DNA of 64,000 nt from Flaccisagitta enflata (lineage: Eukaryota > Chaetognatha > Sagittoidea > Aphragmophora), in contig OZ231128.1 in NCBI GenBank assembly GCA_965153355.1, forward strand, positions 50,716,001-50,780,000. Reading direction: 5' to 3'. The notes beneath the pieces are model-generated. The model had not been told where the DNA came from. It saw nothing but the letters and a program-made list of their open reading frames with translations, and searched no databases. The position numbers were made by a program, and so were the translations under genes. Below, piece after piece: positions 1 through 14,300 of this stretch (position 1 is its first letter; each line of letters starts with the position of its first letter).

Positions 1-46
<46 letters not shown>
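1..46. repeat. CT microsatellite at window edge
   Basis: Uninterrupted CT dinucleotide tract that runs off the left edge of the window. Confidence 0.97.
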
Positions 47-48
<2 letters not shown>

Positions 49-260
49 GAAAGTATCTGTGACACTGGCGATGATGATGATGCCGTATCAGGAATTTTTT
101 GAAATTTTGCACCGTTATCATACTGAGCATAGTAGTTGAGCGAAATAGCGAGAGAATCAACAAATCAAAAAAACCTCATCTCATACAGGTAAGTGAAGGT
201 GTCTGAAAATTGTGTATTGCCAGTAGACTCATAGAGGGTAACATCGCGGGGTGATTAGTA
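47..260. other. Non-coding spacer
   Basis: No coding, RNA or repeat structure recognised between the CT tract and the MITE that follows. Confidence 0.5.
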
Positions 261-619
261 CAGACAGGACCTTAATAATAACTGAGGAGTTTAGCAGCCC
301 CCCCCCCCCCCATTTTTTACTTCCAGTAGCGGCTGACACCTCAGGCGGATACAATCAGCGCCACCATGGTAATTTTTCAATTTCCACTTAGAACACCCCC
401 AAATTTCAAAATTGATGAAAAAAATGATTCCATTTCATTTGGGCAAATTTGGGTGATTTAACTAAGTTTAGAGGTGTTCCAATTGAAAATTCAAAAATCG
501 CCACAGTGGCGCCAATTGTATCCACCATAGGTGACAACCGCCACTGGAAAGGAAAAATTTGCTTGAGCTTTGTAAGCTGTAGGGGGGTCCCTCCTCAGTT
601 CTTATTAGGGTCCTGTCTG
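261..619. mobile_element. Foldback MITE, TA target duplication
   Basis: The two ends are inverted copies (CAGACAGGACC plus TAATAA and AACTGAGGAG blocks), each flanked by TA (259-260 and 620-621). The inner arms also pair: the stretch from about 323 mirrors the stretch ending about 552. No coding capacity. Termini beginning CAG plus a TA duplication fit a Tc1/mariner-type non-autonomous element; the family assignment is inference. Confidence 0.8.
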
Positions 620-902
620 TAGAAAATGGCGAAAGATAATTGCCCACAAGATGTGTAAGAACTCCACGTTGTCGTACCTCCAAACGCATTATGAGAGGAT
701 GCTATATGAAAGCCGTAATCAACGTCCAGGGAGGCCACAAAAACTATTAGCCGTGTTATACAGATGTAAGAGTTAAGATGTATTCATATTGAATAAATGA
801 ACCAAAGTCCATTTTGTTGCACACATGACCAGGCGTGCTTTTTTTGGAGTAGCGAGTAGCGCCGCTACTCGGAAGCATATGAGCGCCTCTCGGAAGTTCT
901 TG

Positions 903-1160
<258 letters not shown>

Positions 1161-1323
1161 GGGAGGGAGAAGAAAGTTGAGTTGAAATCTTTTTTATCTT
1201 TTTTGTATGAAATGATTGAATCGTTTTTTTTTTCAAATTGCAAAAAGTATGTATGCAAGCATACCTGCTCAAGGAGGCTTAAGCCTCTTTGCGCTCTTTT
1301 TAAGTGGTTAATGGCTGTGTTGA

Positions 1324-1410
1324 TTTTTAGATGCGTCCACGCATCTCTATAAGAGGCTTTGTCCGTCCGTCCCTCGGTCGGTCGGTTGGTCCGTGGTGAT
1401 CGAGTTGAGA
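1324..1410 (-). mobile_element. Hairpin-ended GTCN-array element, fragment
   Basis: On the minus strand it ends in the hairpin AGATGCGTGGACGCATCT followed by AAAAAT. A GTCC/GTCG tetranucleotide array lies next to the hairpin, with the CTATAAGAGGCTTTGTCCG block seen again at 55748. The distal portion present in the full copies is missing. Confidence 0.6.
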
Positions 1411-2289
1411 ATGATGAAAATGCATAGAATCTTGGGAATATCTAAGATTATTGCATCATTCCACAAGGTTGATGCAATATTGCATCATTCTTAACAAGCT
1501 AAGCCACATGTGGAGGCATCGTCGTATCCCCAGGGTACTTGTTCTTTTTGACTCACTTGTTCCACAGTCTCGCACCAAAACATTGACTCATGGGTTCAAG
1601 ACCTCCAAGGTACCTCGCAAAGAATATGGTCAGCTCGCCAAACAGATCGCTTCTGAAGGGCACGTGCAATGAAGGAATTCCGCTTTCATGAGTTTTTTAA
1701 AATATTTATACACAAATATTGATCTTAGTTGCAGAAGGCTGAATAACGCACAAAGTGATATTAGCGACTTTTTGAGTTGCAGAAATGGTCCTTTGTTTCC
1801 TTTGTCATGATAAATATTTTATCCAAGTTGACTGTTAACTCCAATTGACTTTTTTAAAAGATTATAGCCATTACAGTGGAACAATTATCTCATAACTGCG
1901 ATATGCAAATGAGAGTTTTGTTGCTCATTTTGGATTTAAGCCATTAGATTGAAATTTGGCATGGGACTTGTCAAGGATTTGGGCATTAAGGCTCAGGTTT
2001 AATAAATTGTAAGAGGAATGGGCTTGTCAGATAGGTTTGAATGGGAAGTTAAACAAATGATTAGATGGGAATAAGGTATTGGATAAGTCGGAGGGTACAA
2101 GGAGGAATTACATGCTACTCGGAAGGAAAGAATAAAAAGCACGCCTGCACCTGACACATCACAAATTAACTTGATAGTACTGTAATGAATTGTTTATATT
2201 CACACAAGAAGTGTAGCAGTACAATTAGAGACTATGACTACAGTTAACAAAGTGCAACAGAAATAAATAGAACGCCAACGACAAGTTGG

Positions 2290-4617
2290 ATAGTATTTTC
2301 CGCCTAAGACGAGTGTGTAAACGGGATAAAAGAGAGGAAAGAAAATATATGTGAATTCTTCCCATTCAAACTTGTCACAATTTTAATCCGAAATGTGAGA
2401 TAGTTATCCCTTTCAATGACGTGCAATTGACGTATTAGAGAACCTGAATCACAGGCCCAACAGCGCATTGGCCAAATGATGATTGGCAGTTCTTGCAAAG
2501 AAACTAGAATGTCTCTTTTCCACTAACTCTTCCCACGTTGGCCGACACAGAAATCCCTGCAGAGCAGTCACCGACTCTGACCATCGGTAGCCAAAAATTT
2601 TTCGGAAAATTGAATTGTAGGCTACTCTGAGCTGTCTTCTTTCGTCGCGGTTTTTCACATGGATGATCTCAATTCCATAGGTGAGCAATGGAACACAGTG
2701 GGTTTCAATGAGGTGCAGCATCACCGTATCATTGGAATGGCCGTCAATTCTGAAAATGGCGTTGGCGCATCGGTAGAATTTCTTAATCCGGTCCGTCACT
2801 GAGCAGTTGAAAACTTTATCACTCTTTAAAGTGACTCCGAGGTAAATCCATTCATTGACTACCTCAATTGTATTGCCATTTAAAACAATCGCTTGCAAGT
2901 TTTCCACCTTTCTTCCAAAAGGCAAAATTTTACTTTTCTTTGCATTTAAACAAATGTCCCACTCTTTGCAGTAATTGTCACATGCCATTAGAAGAGACAT
3001 TAACCCTTTAATCGATGGCGCCAAAATGGCCATATCATCGGCGTAAAAAAGTGCCGCCACAAATATGGTCATGTAGTAGCATCCAATATTCAATGAGCGT
3101 AATATCGCGATGAGGTCGTCAACATAAATCGAGTAGAAGTCTGGTGACAGCACTCCACCTTGTCTGACGCCTGCTGTCACCTCGAACCAATCGCTGAAAC
3201 AGTCTCCCCACTTTACTTGACAGTGTAGCTCGCTGTACCATGAAATGATCAGGTCAAGAAATACAAGTGGTACTTTTCTCTGTATGAGTTTTAGATACAG
3301 GCCCTCGTGGACCACTCGATCAAAAGCTTTGCTAGCATCGAGAAAGCAAGAAAAAACCCTGCTTCCATTGTTGACATAATGGTTGACAGTCTGCTTTAGG
3401 CAGTGAAGCGCGTGGGTGGTGGAACTGTTTCGCTTAAATCCAAACTGGTGCTCCGATGTCCTCAGATAATAAAAGAACACTGTTTTTAGCACGTGCTCGA
3501 GTACCTTTGAGGCTATGGCTGAAATTGTGATGCCTCGGTAGTTTGAAACATCTGCGTGATTGCCCATATGATCCTTAAGAATTGGAATCATGGTGCCAAA
3601 ATGGAACTGTTTTGGAACGTAAGCATGTTTCAACATGTCATTGAAAAGGCGCGTAAGTCTTGTCAGGAAAGATATGGGAGCATAGTGAAAATGTTCCGCG
3701 GTAATATCGTCTCCGTCAGCCGATTTTCCTACTTTCATTGCACCAAGAGCGTCGATGGTATTTGGCAGAGTTATGCAAAAAGATTTACAGTCGCATGAAC
3801 CAAGATGATTAGCCTTGAAAACGCTATATTCTGTTGAGAATTTGCCTTTCAATTGATCGACTTTGTCCTTATTATTAGGTGTACAGTTCTTCTGAAAACT
3901 GGCCTTAAAGACATCTGCAATGGCATGTTTTGAAGAACATCCATCTACAACAGGAGATAAATGACACTTATTCTTGTTGTATAACGTCTTCCATGATTTC
4001 CAAAACGAATTTGTGTCCTTTTCAGACAGATTACTATGGAGGCGGTCCCAAGCTGCTTGTTTGGGTGCCGCTTGAGCAGCTCTTATTGCTTTTTTGTAAC
4101 ATGCACGTATTCGAAGTCGTTCATCCTGAACAGGCCCCTGACGGCCTTGATCGTTCCACAAGGCCTGTACATCAATGGATTGATTTTCTAGGTGGGTCAG
4201 ATTGTCCGTCCACCAGTCTTTTTCGACGCCAGGCTTATGTCTTGGCAAGCTTTTGCCCGCATCCTTAAGACATGAAATGAGTGTGTCATACTCAGATTGG
4301 ATGTTGGATTGACAGACAGCGTCATCACAACGACATGTAACCCGACATTAGTGACCGGGGGTAGGGCGAGATCGCAGTAAGTCATCTACCCGTTGCATAT
4401 AAGCTGCTTTATGAGTGGAGGAAATTTTTTCCCATTTAAGCGATTCCTTGACCGTGGGTCTCTCTTCAGATGTGGCAGAAGGATAGACCTGAGTTGAGAA
4501 CGTCATCATAATTGGGTAGTGATCAGATGGGTTCTCACCATGATCCAGTATTCGATGGCCCTTCAGCAAATGTGCATTACACAGTGACTCACTGGCAAAG
4601 AAGTGATCATTCCATTT
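2290..4617 (-). mobile_element. 5'-truncated non-LTR retrotransposon
   Basis: Minus-strand LINE-type element containing the end of an apurinic-type endonuclease domain and a reverse transcriptase domain. It stops abruptly at about 4617, where a GTCG/GTCC tetranucleotide array begins, as expected for 5' truncation or insertion next to another repeat. The 3' end lies somewhere below 2449; no clear poly-A or tail repeat could be fixed, so the left coordinate is approximate. Confidence 0.8.
2449..4617 (-). pseudogene. Endonuclease/reverse transcriptase ORF of non-LTR element, broken
   Basis: One reading frame runs from 4617 to the stop at 2449, interrupted only by an in-frame TAA at 4348-4350. 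Upstream of that stop is the end of an endonuclease domain with the motif NPSDHYPI (the SDH triad of AP-type endonucleases). Downstream is a reverse transcriptase. Counting from codon 4248, the markers are SNYRGI (236-241), the first catalytic aspartate in LDASKAFD (near 303-310), AGVRQGGVLSP (359-369) and the catalytic box FYADD (401-405). The C-terminal region has the helical tail usual in these enzymes. The product would copy element RNA into DNA at the target site. The start is missing (5' truncation), so the copy is not expected to be autonomous. Jockey/CR1/RTE-X-like by motif order; the clade is not settled. Confidence 0.88.
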
Positions 4618-4662
4618 TTAGTCGGTCGGTCGGTCGGTCCGTCGGTCCGTCGGTCCGTCGGT
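4618..4662. repeat. GTCG/GTCC tetranucleotide array
   Basis: About eleven tetranucleotides preceded by TTTTTA. It matches the core array of the hairpin-ended elements elsewhere in the window, but no hairpin is present here. It abuts the truncated end of the retrotransposon. Confidence 0.85.
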
Positions 4663-4737
4663 AACACTTTGCTTTTTTGCGTCTTTTTGGGTCGTCTGGA
4701 GTTATTTTGAGTCATTTTTTGTTGTTTTTGGGAATTA

Positions 4738-5675
4738 TTGGTTGCTTTTAGTCATTTTTGGTCATTTTTGGTCATTTTGGTCATTTTGGTCATCTTGGCC
4801 ATTTTGGTCATTTTTGGTCATTTTTGGTCAATTTTGGTCATTTTTTATCAATTTTTGGTCATTTTTGGTCATTTTTGGTCATTTTTGGTCATTTTTGGTC
4901 ATTTTTGGTCATTTTTGGTCAATTTTGGTCATTTTGGTCATTTTTGTCATTTTTGGATATTTTGGCCATTTTTGATCATTTTTTGTCATTTTTTGTCATT
5001 TTGGTCATTTTGGTCATTTTTGGTCTTTTTTTGGTCATTTTGATCATTTTCGGTCATTTTGGTCATTTTGGTCATTTTGGTCATTTTTGGTTATTTTGGT
5101 CATTTGGTCATTTTTTGTCATTGTTGGTCATTGTTGGTCATTTTTGGTCATTTTTGGTTGTTTTTGGTCATCTTTGGTCATTTTGGTCTTTTTTGGTCTT
5201 TTTTGGCCATTTTTGGTCATTATGATCATTTTTGGTCATTTTGGTCATTTTGGTCATTTTGGTCATTTATGGTCATTTTTGGTTATTTTGGTTATTTTGG
5301 TCATTTTGGTCATTTTGGTCATTTTGGTCATTTTGGTCATTTTGGTCATTTTGGTCGTTTTTGGTCATTTTTGGTCATTTTTGCTCATTTTGGTCATTTT
5401 GGTCATTTTGGTCATTTTGGTCATTTTGGTCATTTTTGGTCATTTTTGGTCATTTTTGGTCATTTTTGGTCATTTTTGGTCATTTTTGGTCATTTTTGGT
5501 CATTTTTGGTCATTTTTGGTCATTTTGGTCATTTTTGGTCATTTTTGGTCATTTTTGGTCATTTTTGGTCATTTTGGTCATTTTGGTCATTTTTGGTCTT
5601 TTTGGTCATTTTGGTCATTTTTGGTCATTTTTGGTCATTTTTGGTCATTTTTGGTCATTTTTGGTCATTTTTCGC
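4738..5675. repeat. Minisatellite, TTTTTGGTCA unit
   Basis: About 940 bp of tandem 9-10 bp units (TTTTGGTCA and TTTTTGGTCA), with blocks of each length alternating. Open frames across it (WSFLVIFGHF-like) are repeat translations. Confidence 0.97.
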
Positions 5676-5990
5676 TAAAGTCTGCTGGTTAAAGTCTGCT
5701 GGTTAAAGTCTGTTGGTTGAAGTCTGCTGGTTAAAGTCTGCTGGTTAAAGTCTGCTGGTTAAAGTCTGCTGGGTAAAGTCTGATGGTTAAAGTCTCATGG
5801 TTTAAATCTGCCGGTTTAAATCTGCTGGTTTTAGTCTGCTGGTTTAAATCTAATGGGTTAAGTCTGCTGGTTAAAGTCTGCTGGTTTGAATCTGCTGGTT
5901 TAAGTCTGCTGGTTTAAGTCTGCTGGTTTAAATCTAATGGTTTAAGTCTGCTGGTCTAATGGTTTAAGTCTGCTGGTTAAAATGATATTA
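5676..5990. repeat. Minisatellite, 14 bp unit
   Basis: Tandem copies of AAGTCTGCTGGTTT/A with point variants, directly continuing the previous array. Confidence 0.93.
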
Positions 5991-6560
5991 GAGATAAGTA
6001 TGGTTTAAGTATGGTTTAAGTCTGGTTTAAGTCTGGTTCAAGTATGGTTTAAGTCTTGTTAAAGTCTGGTTTAAGTCTGGTTTAAGACTGGTTCATGTCT
6101 GATTTATGTCTGGTTTAGGTCTGGGTTAGCTCTGGTTTAGGTCTGGTCTATGTCTGGTTTTTGTCTGGTTTATGTTTGATTTAGGTCTGATTTAGGTCTG
6201 GTTTTGGTCTGGTTTTGGTCTGGTTTAGTTCTGGTTTGAGTCTGGTTTGACTCTGGTTTGAGTATGGTTTGATTCTGGTTTGAGCCTGGTTTGAGCCTGG
6301 TTTCGGTCTGGTTTAAGTCTGGTTTGAGTCTAGTTTGAGTCTGGTTTGAGTCTGGTTTGAGTCTGGTTTGAGTCTGGTTTGAGTCTGGTTTGAGTTTGGC
6401 TTAAATCTGGTTTATGTCTGGTTTATGTCTGGTTTATGTCTGGTTTATGTCTGATTTAGGTCTGGTTTCGGTCTGGTTTGAGTCTGGTTTGAGTCTGGTA
6501 TGAGTCTGGTTTGAGTCTGGTCTGAGTCTGGTTTGGGTCTTTTTGGGTTGCGTTTAAGTC
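5991..6560. repeat. Minisatellite, 11-12 bp unit
   Basis: Tandem GTCTGGTTTGA/GTCTGGTTTAT units. The unit shares the GTCTG..GGTTTA core of the 14 bp array, so the two look like stages of one array. Confidence 0.93.
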
Positions 6561-6739
6561 TGATTTTCGATAAAAAGATACAATAAGGAGTCAGGTCAGT
6601 TCAGTTATTTTTTTCCTGCACGCGACTGATAGGTGTTGGCCTTGTTTGTGGTTGAGCCCCTCGTGACAATATGTAAATGTGGCCTCCTACCTCTACTCAA
6701 CTGTTGCTTTCTCCATTCTTCTTTCTAATTGCATGTGTA

Positions 6740-6873
<134 letters not shown>

Positions 6874-7248
6874 TCTCTCCCTCCTCTCTTTCATTTCCAT
6901 CTTCCTCACTTTTCCTTTCTTTTTCCTCCTTTTCTCTTTAGCGCACGTATATTTCTCTTGCTTCCTCCCTTTTTCTTCTGTTTCATCCTCCTCATAAAAG
7001 CGGAATCCATATTTAGTTGACCTTTTCCGCAATAACGCCTATCCTAGGTCCATAAATTAACTTAGATGGTAACAAGTGGATTATAGCTTGACGCGTTACA
7101 ACTATGCGCGCTGTTATTTACACGGTATCATCGTCGTGGTCTTTCGGTTTTTGTGGAAGTTCGCCTGACGCTGAGGCTCCGTTGATGTCGGGTGGGATCG
7201 ATATACGACATTGGCAGCAGAAAGACACGAGGGGACGAAATAAAAACG

Positions 7249-7470
<222 letters not shown>

Positions 7471-7655
7471 AGAGAGAAAATGTTGCAACAATTCTTTTAT
7501 TTTGCGCACACACACGCCGATGCAAAGATCCAAATAACGTTTTTAAGAAGACGTCGCCATTTTTTTTGTCAACCGCATGCGTGACGTGGGGGACGGGAGG
7601 GGGGTGAAATCGATTACAACCAACTAAAGAACATTGAAGGAAAAAATAACGAAAG

Positions 7656-7659
<4 letters not shown>

Positions 7660-7742
<83 letters not shown>
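7660..7742. repeat. GA microsatellite
   Basis: Uninterrupted GA tract. The following 7743-8240 contains nothing recognised as a gene. Confidence 0.97.
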
Positions 7743-7745
<3 letters not shown>

Positions 7746-8244
7746 CAGAACATGTAAATGCACTTGAGGTTAACAGTGCGATACGCGGAACCGACCGTCT
7801 TGCCGGACCATTTTTTTTTTTCGTTTTCAAAAGCGCGTTTATTATACGCAGAGCTTCAAGGGGTCCGTCAGTTTGTTTATAAATCCTAAAGTGAGTCATC
7901 ATTATTAATTCATTACTATACAGAGAGCCTCTGATGCTCCATGAGTATGATTATGTTCACAGATTTTCTTCGCGGAATGGTTTTTGCAAATGTCATCATT
8001 AGCACTGCATCCTTTATTCTTGTGCGCTTCACGAATCATGAATAAACGCTTGTTTTCTGGTGCAACAAACTTGCCGCAGTGACTGACTGGTAAGAGAAAC
8101 TGAGAGAGAGAGAGCTCTGAAAATCGATACTATCGATCTTTTTTTTCTCTCTCTAAGTCTCAATGGCGAAATAAAATGTGGGGCGAGTGGGATGAAGGCA
8201 TCGACGCAATAAAGACGACGATGACATCAACAACAGCGACAACA

Positions 8245-8505
<261 letters not shown>

Positions 8506-8744
8506 AGAAGTAACACCAACAGCAACATACATAACAATTCAAGCGGCGACGTCAACACTGAAAGAGTTGTCAACTTAGATGCGGGTGCGCCATTGCAAAA
8601 ACGACAACCCGTGGCGAAGTCTCTTTCAGTGAAAATCGATTATGGCCCAACGTACAGATTATTTTCAATCTCTTCTTCACTTTCTCATTTGCCCTATATA
8701 TCTCTCGTTTTGTGTTGGCGTGCGCTCGCGCGCTCGCGCGCGCG

Positions 8745-8940
<196 letters not shown>

Positions 8941-9559
8941 GTCATTCTCACTCTCTGGGAAAAGCTTAACGCAAAGGTCATCTCCACAAGTCTTGCATAA
9001 TTTGCCCGATATGATATCGCGCCGTGATGAGATGCCATCATATCAGACATCGTCCTTCGCAAAATATCAGATCAAGTGCTTTATCGATTGATGAGCAAGT
9101 AGATATTAAGGCCCACTTTATCAGGCAAATCAGAAATTTTGAGGTCGTGAGACTACATTTAACCTCCCAGTAGGGGTCAAGCGAAAATCTTGAGAGGGAT
9201 AAGGCGGTGAGTTATGTAGCATGCATCGAGTCATGGGGATGACCATTATGGTGGTATTGTGATATTTGACTTTGGGAGATCGTATCAATACATGTTCCTC
9301 TCACCAGCGCCCTCTTCTAACCACGATAAAACAAAGGAAAGATCTCTTATCTGACACAACTCATTCCTCTTGGCGGTCGTCCGTTGTCATGATAGGCGGG
9401 GTTTCGTTTCTGGCGAGTCGATTATTAATAGCCTTATTATTACACTTGATTCAAAATTGTTCTATATGCACATGACTTCTGGTAAGTCAAGTTCAGGCAA
9501 ATTGTGATTCTGGAATTTTTCCCCGGAGCTTCGCGAGTTTGTCTGTCCTAAGTTTACGG

Positions 9560-11395
9560 TTAAGGGATGTAAAACAAAAACAATATTCACTTTGTCTCAC
9601 GGCGAAATCAATTGGAATATGGAATATGAATGAACGATACATTTCATATTCAGTTTGTCTCACAATTTCTTTCATATTTACTTGGTGTCTTACTAACCCT
9701 GGCTTCAGCTTATATTTACTATCATGTTCGCTTTGTCTCAGATATGTATCATATTCTCATTGTCTCAGAGTAACTAGTGTATTCAATTTGTCTAATAAAT
9801 GAGATAAGACATACAAAATTTGATTGATCACTGAAGAATGCATTGTTCACCACCATGGCGAGACAGATTGAACATGATGGTTGGCTTCAAACAAAGTGAA
9901 TATGATGGCTTGTTTCAAAGTAACATCACAGCTGGTTTGAGACAAAGTAAGTATGACACTTGGTTTGAGACAACACAAAAATCATGGATAGTTTGAGACA
10001 AAGTACATATGACATATGGTCTGAGACAAAGAGAATATGATGCATAGTTTGAGACGGAGTAAATAGGTTATATGGTCTGAGACAAAGTAAATATGATGGA
10101 TAGTTTGAGACAAATAGAATCATATCAAATAACTCTAACCCTAGCCCCCTAACCCTAACCCTAAATCCTAACCCTAACCTTCCAACCCCAAACCTAACCC
10201 AAGTTCTTTTATTTGAGACAAAGTATTTATGACACTTGGTTTGAGACAACGCCAATATCATGGATAGTTTGAGACAAAGTAAATATGACATATGGTCTGA
10301 GATAAAGAGAGTATGATGCATAGTTTGAGACGAAGTAAACATGATATATGGTCTGAGACAAAGTGAATATGATGGCTAGTTTGAGACAAATAGAATCATA
10401 TCAAGCAACTATAACCCTAGCCCCCTGACCCTGACCCTAAATCCTAACCCTATCCTTCCAACCCCAGACCTAACCCAAATATCTTTTGTTTGAGACAAAG
10501 TATGTTTGACACTTGTTTTTAGACAATGCCAATATCATGGGTTGCTTGAGACAAAGTATGACATATGGTCTGAGACAAAGGGAATATGATGCATAGTTTG
10601 AGATGGAGTAATTATGATATATGGTCGGAGACAAAGTGAATATGATGGATAGTTTGAGACAAATAGAAACATATCAAACAGCTCTAACCCTAGCCTCCTA
10701 ACCCTAACCCTAAATCCTAACATCCTTTGTTTGAGACGAAGTATGTATGACACTTGGTTTGAGACAAAGCCAATATCATGGATATTTTGAGACAAAGTAA
10801 ATACGACATATGGTCTAAGACAAAGAGAATATGATGCTTAGTTTGAGACAAAGTAAATATGATATATGGTCTGAGACAAAGTGAATATGATGTAAAGTTT
10901 GAGACAAATAGAATCTTATCAAACAGCTCTAACCTTAGCCTCCTAACCCTAACCCTAAATCCTAACATCCTTTGTTTGAGACAAAGTATGTATGACACTT
11001 GGTTTGAGACAAAACCAATATCATGGATAGTTTGAGACAAAGTAAATACGACATATGGTCTGAGACAAAGAAAATAGGATGCTTAGTTTAAGACAAAGTA
11101 AATATGATATATGGTCTGAGACAAAGTGAATATGATGGATAGTTTGAGACAAATAGAATCATATCAAACCACTCTAGCTATAACCCCCTAACCCTATCCC
11201 TAGCCTGTTGGTTTAAGACAAAGTAAATATGACACATGGTCTGAGACAAAGTGAATATGATGGATAGTTTGAGACAAATAGAATCAGATCAAACAACTCT
11301 AACCCTAACCCTCTAACCCAAACCCTTAACCCAAATCCTAATTTTTCATGTCTCACTGCATTTAAATCTATGTAAAGCTAACTGTAACAGCCTTC
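9560..11395. repeat. GAGACAAA satellite with telomere-like blocks (left side)
   Basis: Roughly 30 bp subunits with the core GTTTGAGACAAAGTAAATATGA. Five to six higher-order units of about 240-285 bp are built from ~6 subunits followed by a block of CCCTAA-type repeats (for example near 10135-10200, 10405-10475, 10685-10720, 10925-10965). In 9560-9800 the same motif occurs inverted (TTTGTCTCA). No coding potential. Confidence 0.92.
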
Positions 11396-11399
11396 CTGA

Positions 11400-14300
11400 G
11401 ACAATTTGAATACAGATATAGGGTTAGGGTTACATAGATTTCAATGGATTGAGACATAAAAAATCTGACATAGAATTGAGGGAGAAAAAATCTACCCAAA
11501 TTCTAGGTCCAATTTTTTGTGTCTTACTCCATTGAAATCTATGTAAACCTAACCCTACTAGTCTATTCAGATTGTCCCAAAACATGTTGCCCCCCCAAAA
11601 CACCAGAAAAATCAAGTAAGTTCATAAGTAGGTAAGTAAGTAGTAAGTAGTGAGAAGTAAGTGAGTTTAGTGGGGGTATCATGTTTTGAGACAATTTGAA
11701 TACAAATGTAGGGTTAGGGTTACATTGATTACAATGGAGTGAGACATAAGAAATCTGACTTAGAGTTGGGGGAGGAAAAATCTGCTCAAATTCCAAGTCA
11801 GATTTTTTGTGTCTTACTCCATTGAAATCTATGTAAACCTAACCCTACTAGTCTATTTAGATTGTCCCAAAACATGTTGCCCCCCAAAAACACCAGAAAA
11901 ATCAAGTAAGTTCATAAGTAGGCAAGTAAGTAGTAAGTAGTGAGAAGTAAGTGAGTTTAGTGGGGGTATCATGTTTTGAGACAATTTGAATACAAATGTA
12001 GGGTTAGGGTTACATAGACCTCAATGGAGTGAGACATAAAAAATCTGACTTAGAAATGAGGGAGAAAAAATCTACTCAAATTCCTAGTCATATTTTTTGT
12101 GTCTTACTCCATTGAAATCTATGTAAACCTAACCCTACTAGTCTATTCAGATTGTCCCAAAACATGTTGCCCCCCAAAAACACCAGAAAAATCAAGTAAG
12201 TTCATAAGTAGGTAAGTAAGTAGTAAATAGTGAGAAGTAAGTGAGTTTAGTGGGGGTATCATGTTTTGAGACAATTTGAATACAAATGTAGGGTTAGGGT
12301 TACATAGATTTCAATGGAGTGAGACATAAAAAATCTGACTTAGAATTGAGGGAAAAAAAATCTTCTCAAATTCCAAGTCATATTTTTTGTGTCTTACTCC
12401 ATTAAAATCTATGTAAACCTAACCCTACTAGTCTATTCAGATTGTCCCAAAACATGTTGCCCCCCAAAAACACCAGAAAATCAAGTAAGTTTATAAGTAG
12501 GTAAGTAAGTAGTAAGTAGTGAGAACTAAGTGAGTTTAGTGGGGGCATCATGTTTTGAGACAATTTGAATACAAATGTAGGGTTAGGGTTACATCGATTT
12601 CAATGGAGTGAGACATAAGAAATCTGACTTAGAATTGGGGGAGGAAAAATCTGCTCAAATTCCAAGTCAGATTTTTTGTGTCTTACTCCATTGAAATCTA
12701 TGTAAACCTAACCCTACTAGTCTATTCAGATTGTCCCAAAACATGTTGCCCCCCAAAAACACCAGAAAATCAAGTAAGTTCATAAGTAGGTAAGTAAGTA
12801 GTAAGTAGTTAGAACTAAGTGAGTTTAGTGGGGGCATCATGTTTTGAGACAATTTGAATACATATGTAGGGTTAGGGTTACATTGATTTCAATGGATTGA
12901 GACATAAGAAATCTGACATAGAATTGGGGGAGGAAAAATCTACCCAAATTCTAAGACCAATTTTTTGTGTCTTACTCCATTGAAATCTATGTAAACCTAA
13001 CCCTACTAGTCTATTCAGATTGTCCCAAAACATGTTGCCCCCCAAAAAACACCAGAAAATCAAGTAAGTTCATAAGCAGGTAAGTAGTAAGTAATTAGAA
13101 GTAAGTGAGTTTAGTGGGGGTATCATGTTTAGAGACAATTTGAATACAAATGTAGGGTTAGGGTTACATAGATTTCAATGGAGTGAGACATAAAAAATCT
13201 GACTTAGAAATGAGGGAGAAAAAATTTACTCAAATTCCAAGTCATATTTTTTGTGTCTTACTCCATTGAAATCTATGTAAACCTAACCCTACTAGTCTAT
13301 CTAGATTGTCCCAAAACATGTTGCCCCCCAAAAACACCAGAAAAATCAAGTAAGTTCATAAGTAGGCAAGTAAGTAGTAAGTAGTGAGAAGTAAGTGAGT
13401 TTAGTGGGGGTATCATGTTTTGAGACAATTTGAATACAAATGTAGGGTTAGGATTACATTGATTTCAATGGAGTGAGACATAAGAAATCTGACTTTAGAA
13501 TTGAGGGAGAAAAATCTGCTCAAATTCCAAGTCAGATTTTTTGTGTCTTACTCCATTGAAATCTATAAACCTAACCCTATAGTCTATTCAGATTGTCCCA
13601 AAACATGTTGCCCCTAAAAACACCAGAAAAATCAAGTAAGTTCATAAGTAGGCAAGTAAGTAGTAAGTAGTGAGAAGTAAGTGAGTTTAGTGGGGGTATC
13701 ATGTTTTGAGACAATTTGAATACAAATGTAGGGTTAGGGTTACATAGATTTCAATGGAGTGAGACATAAAAAATCTGACTTAGAATTGAGGGAGAAAAAA
13801 TCTACTCAAATTCCAAGTCATATTTTTTGTGTCTTACTCCATTGAGATCCATGTAAACCTAAGCCTACTAGTCTATTCAGATTGTCCCAAAACATGTTGC
13901 CCCCAAAAACACCAGAAAAATCAAGTAAGTTCATAAGTAGGTAAGTAAGTAGTAAATAGTGAGAAGTAAGTGAGTTTAGTGGGGGTATCATGTTTTGAGA
14001 CAATTTTAATACAAATGTAGGGTTAGAGTTACATAGATTTCAATGGAGTGAGACATAAAAAATCTGACTTAGAATTGAAGGAAAAAAAATCTTCTCAAAT
14101 TCCAAGTCATATTTTTTGTGTCTTACTCCATTAAAATCTATGTAAACCTAACCCTACTAGTCTATTCAGATTGTCCCAAAACATGTTGCCCCCCAAAAAC
14201 ACCAGAAAATCAAGTAAGTTCATAAGTAGGTAAGTAAGTAGTAAGTAGTGAGAACTAAGTGAGTTTAGTGGGGGCATCATGTTTTGAGACAATTTGAATA

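Noticed and set aside
4738-5706. Long open frames rich in WSF/VIFGH
   Set aside because: They are minisatellite translations present in three frames at once, not a membrane protein.
9926-11040. CRISPR-like spacing of GAGACAAAGT motifs
   Set aside because: Units are direct degenerate satellites without unique spacers, and the genome is an animal's.
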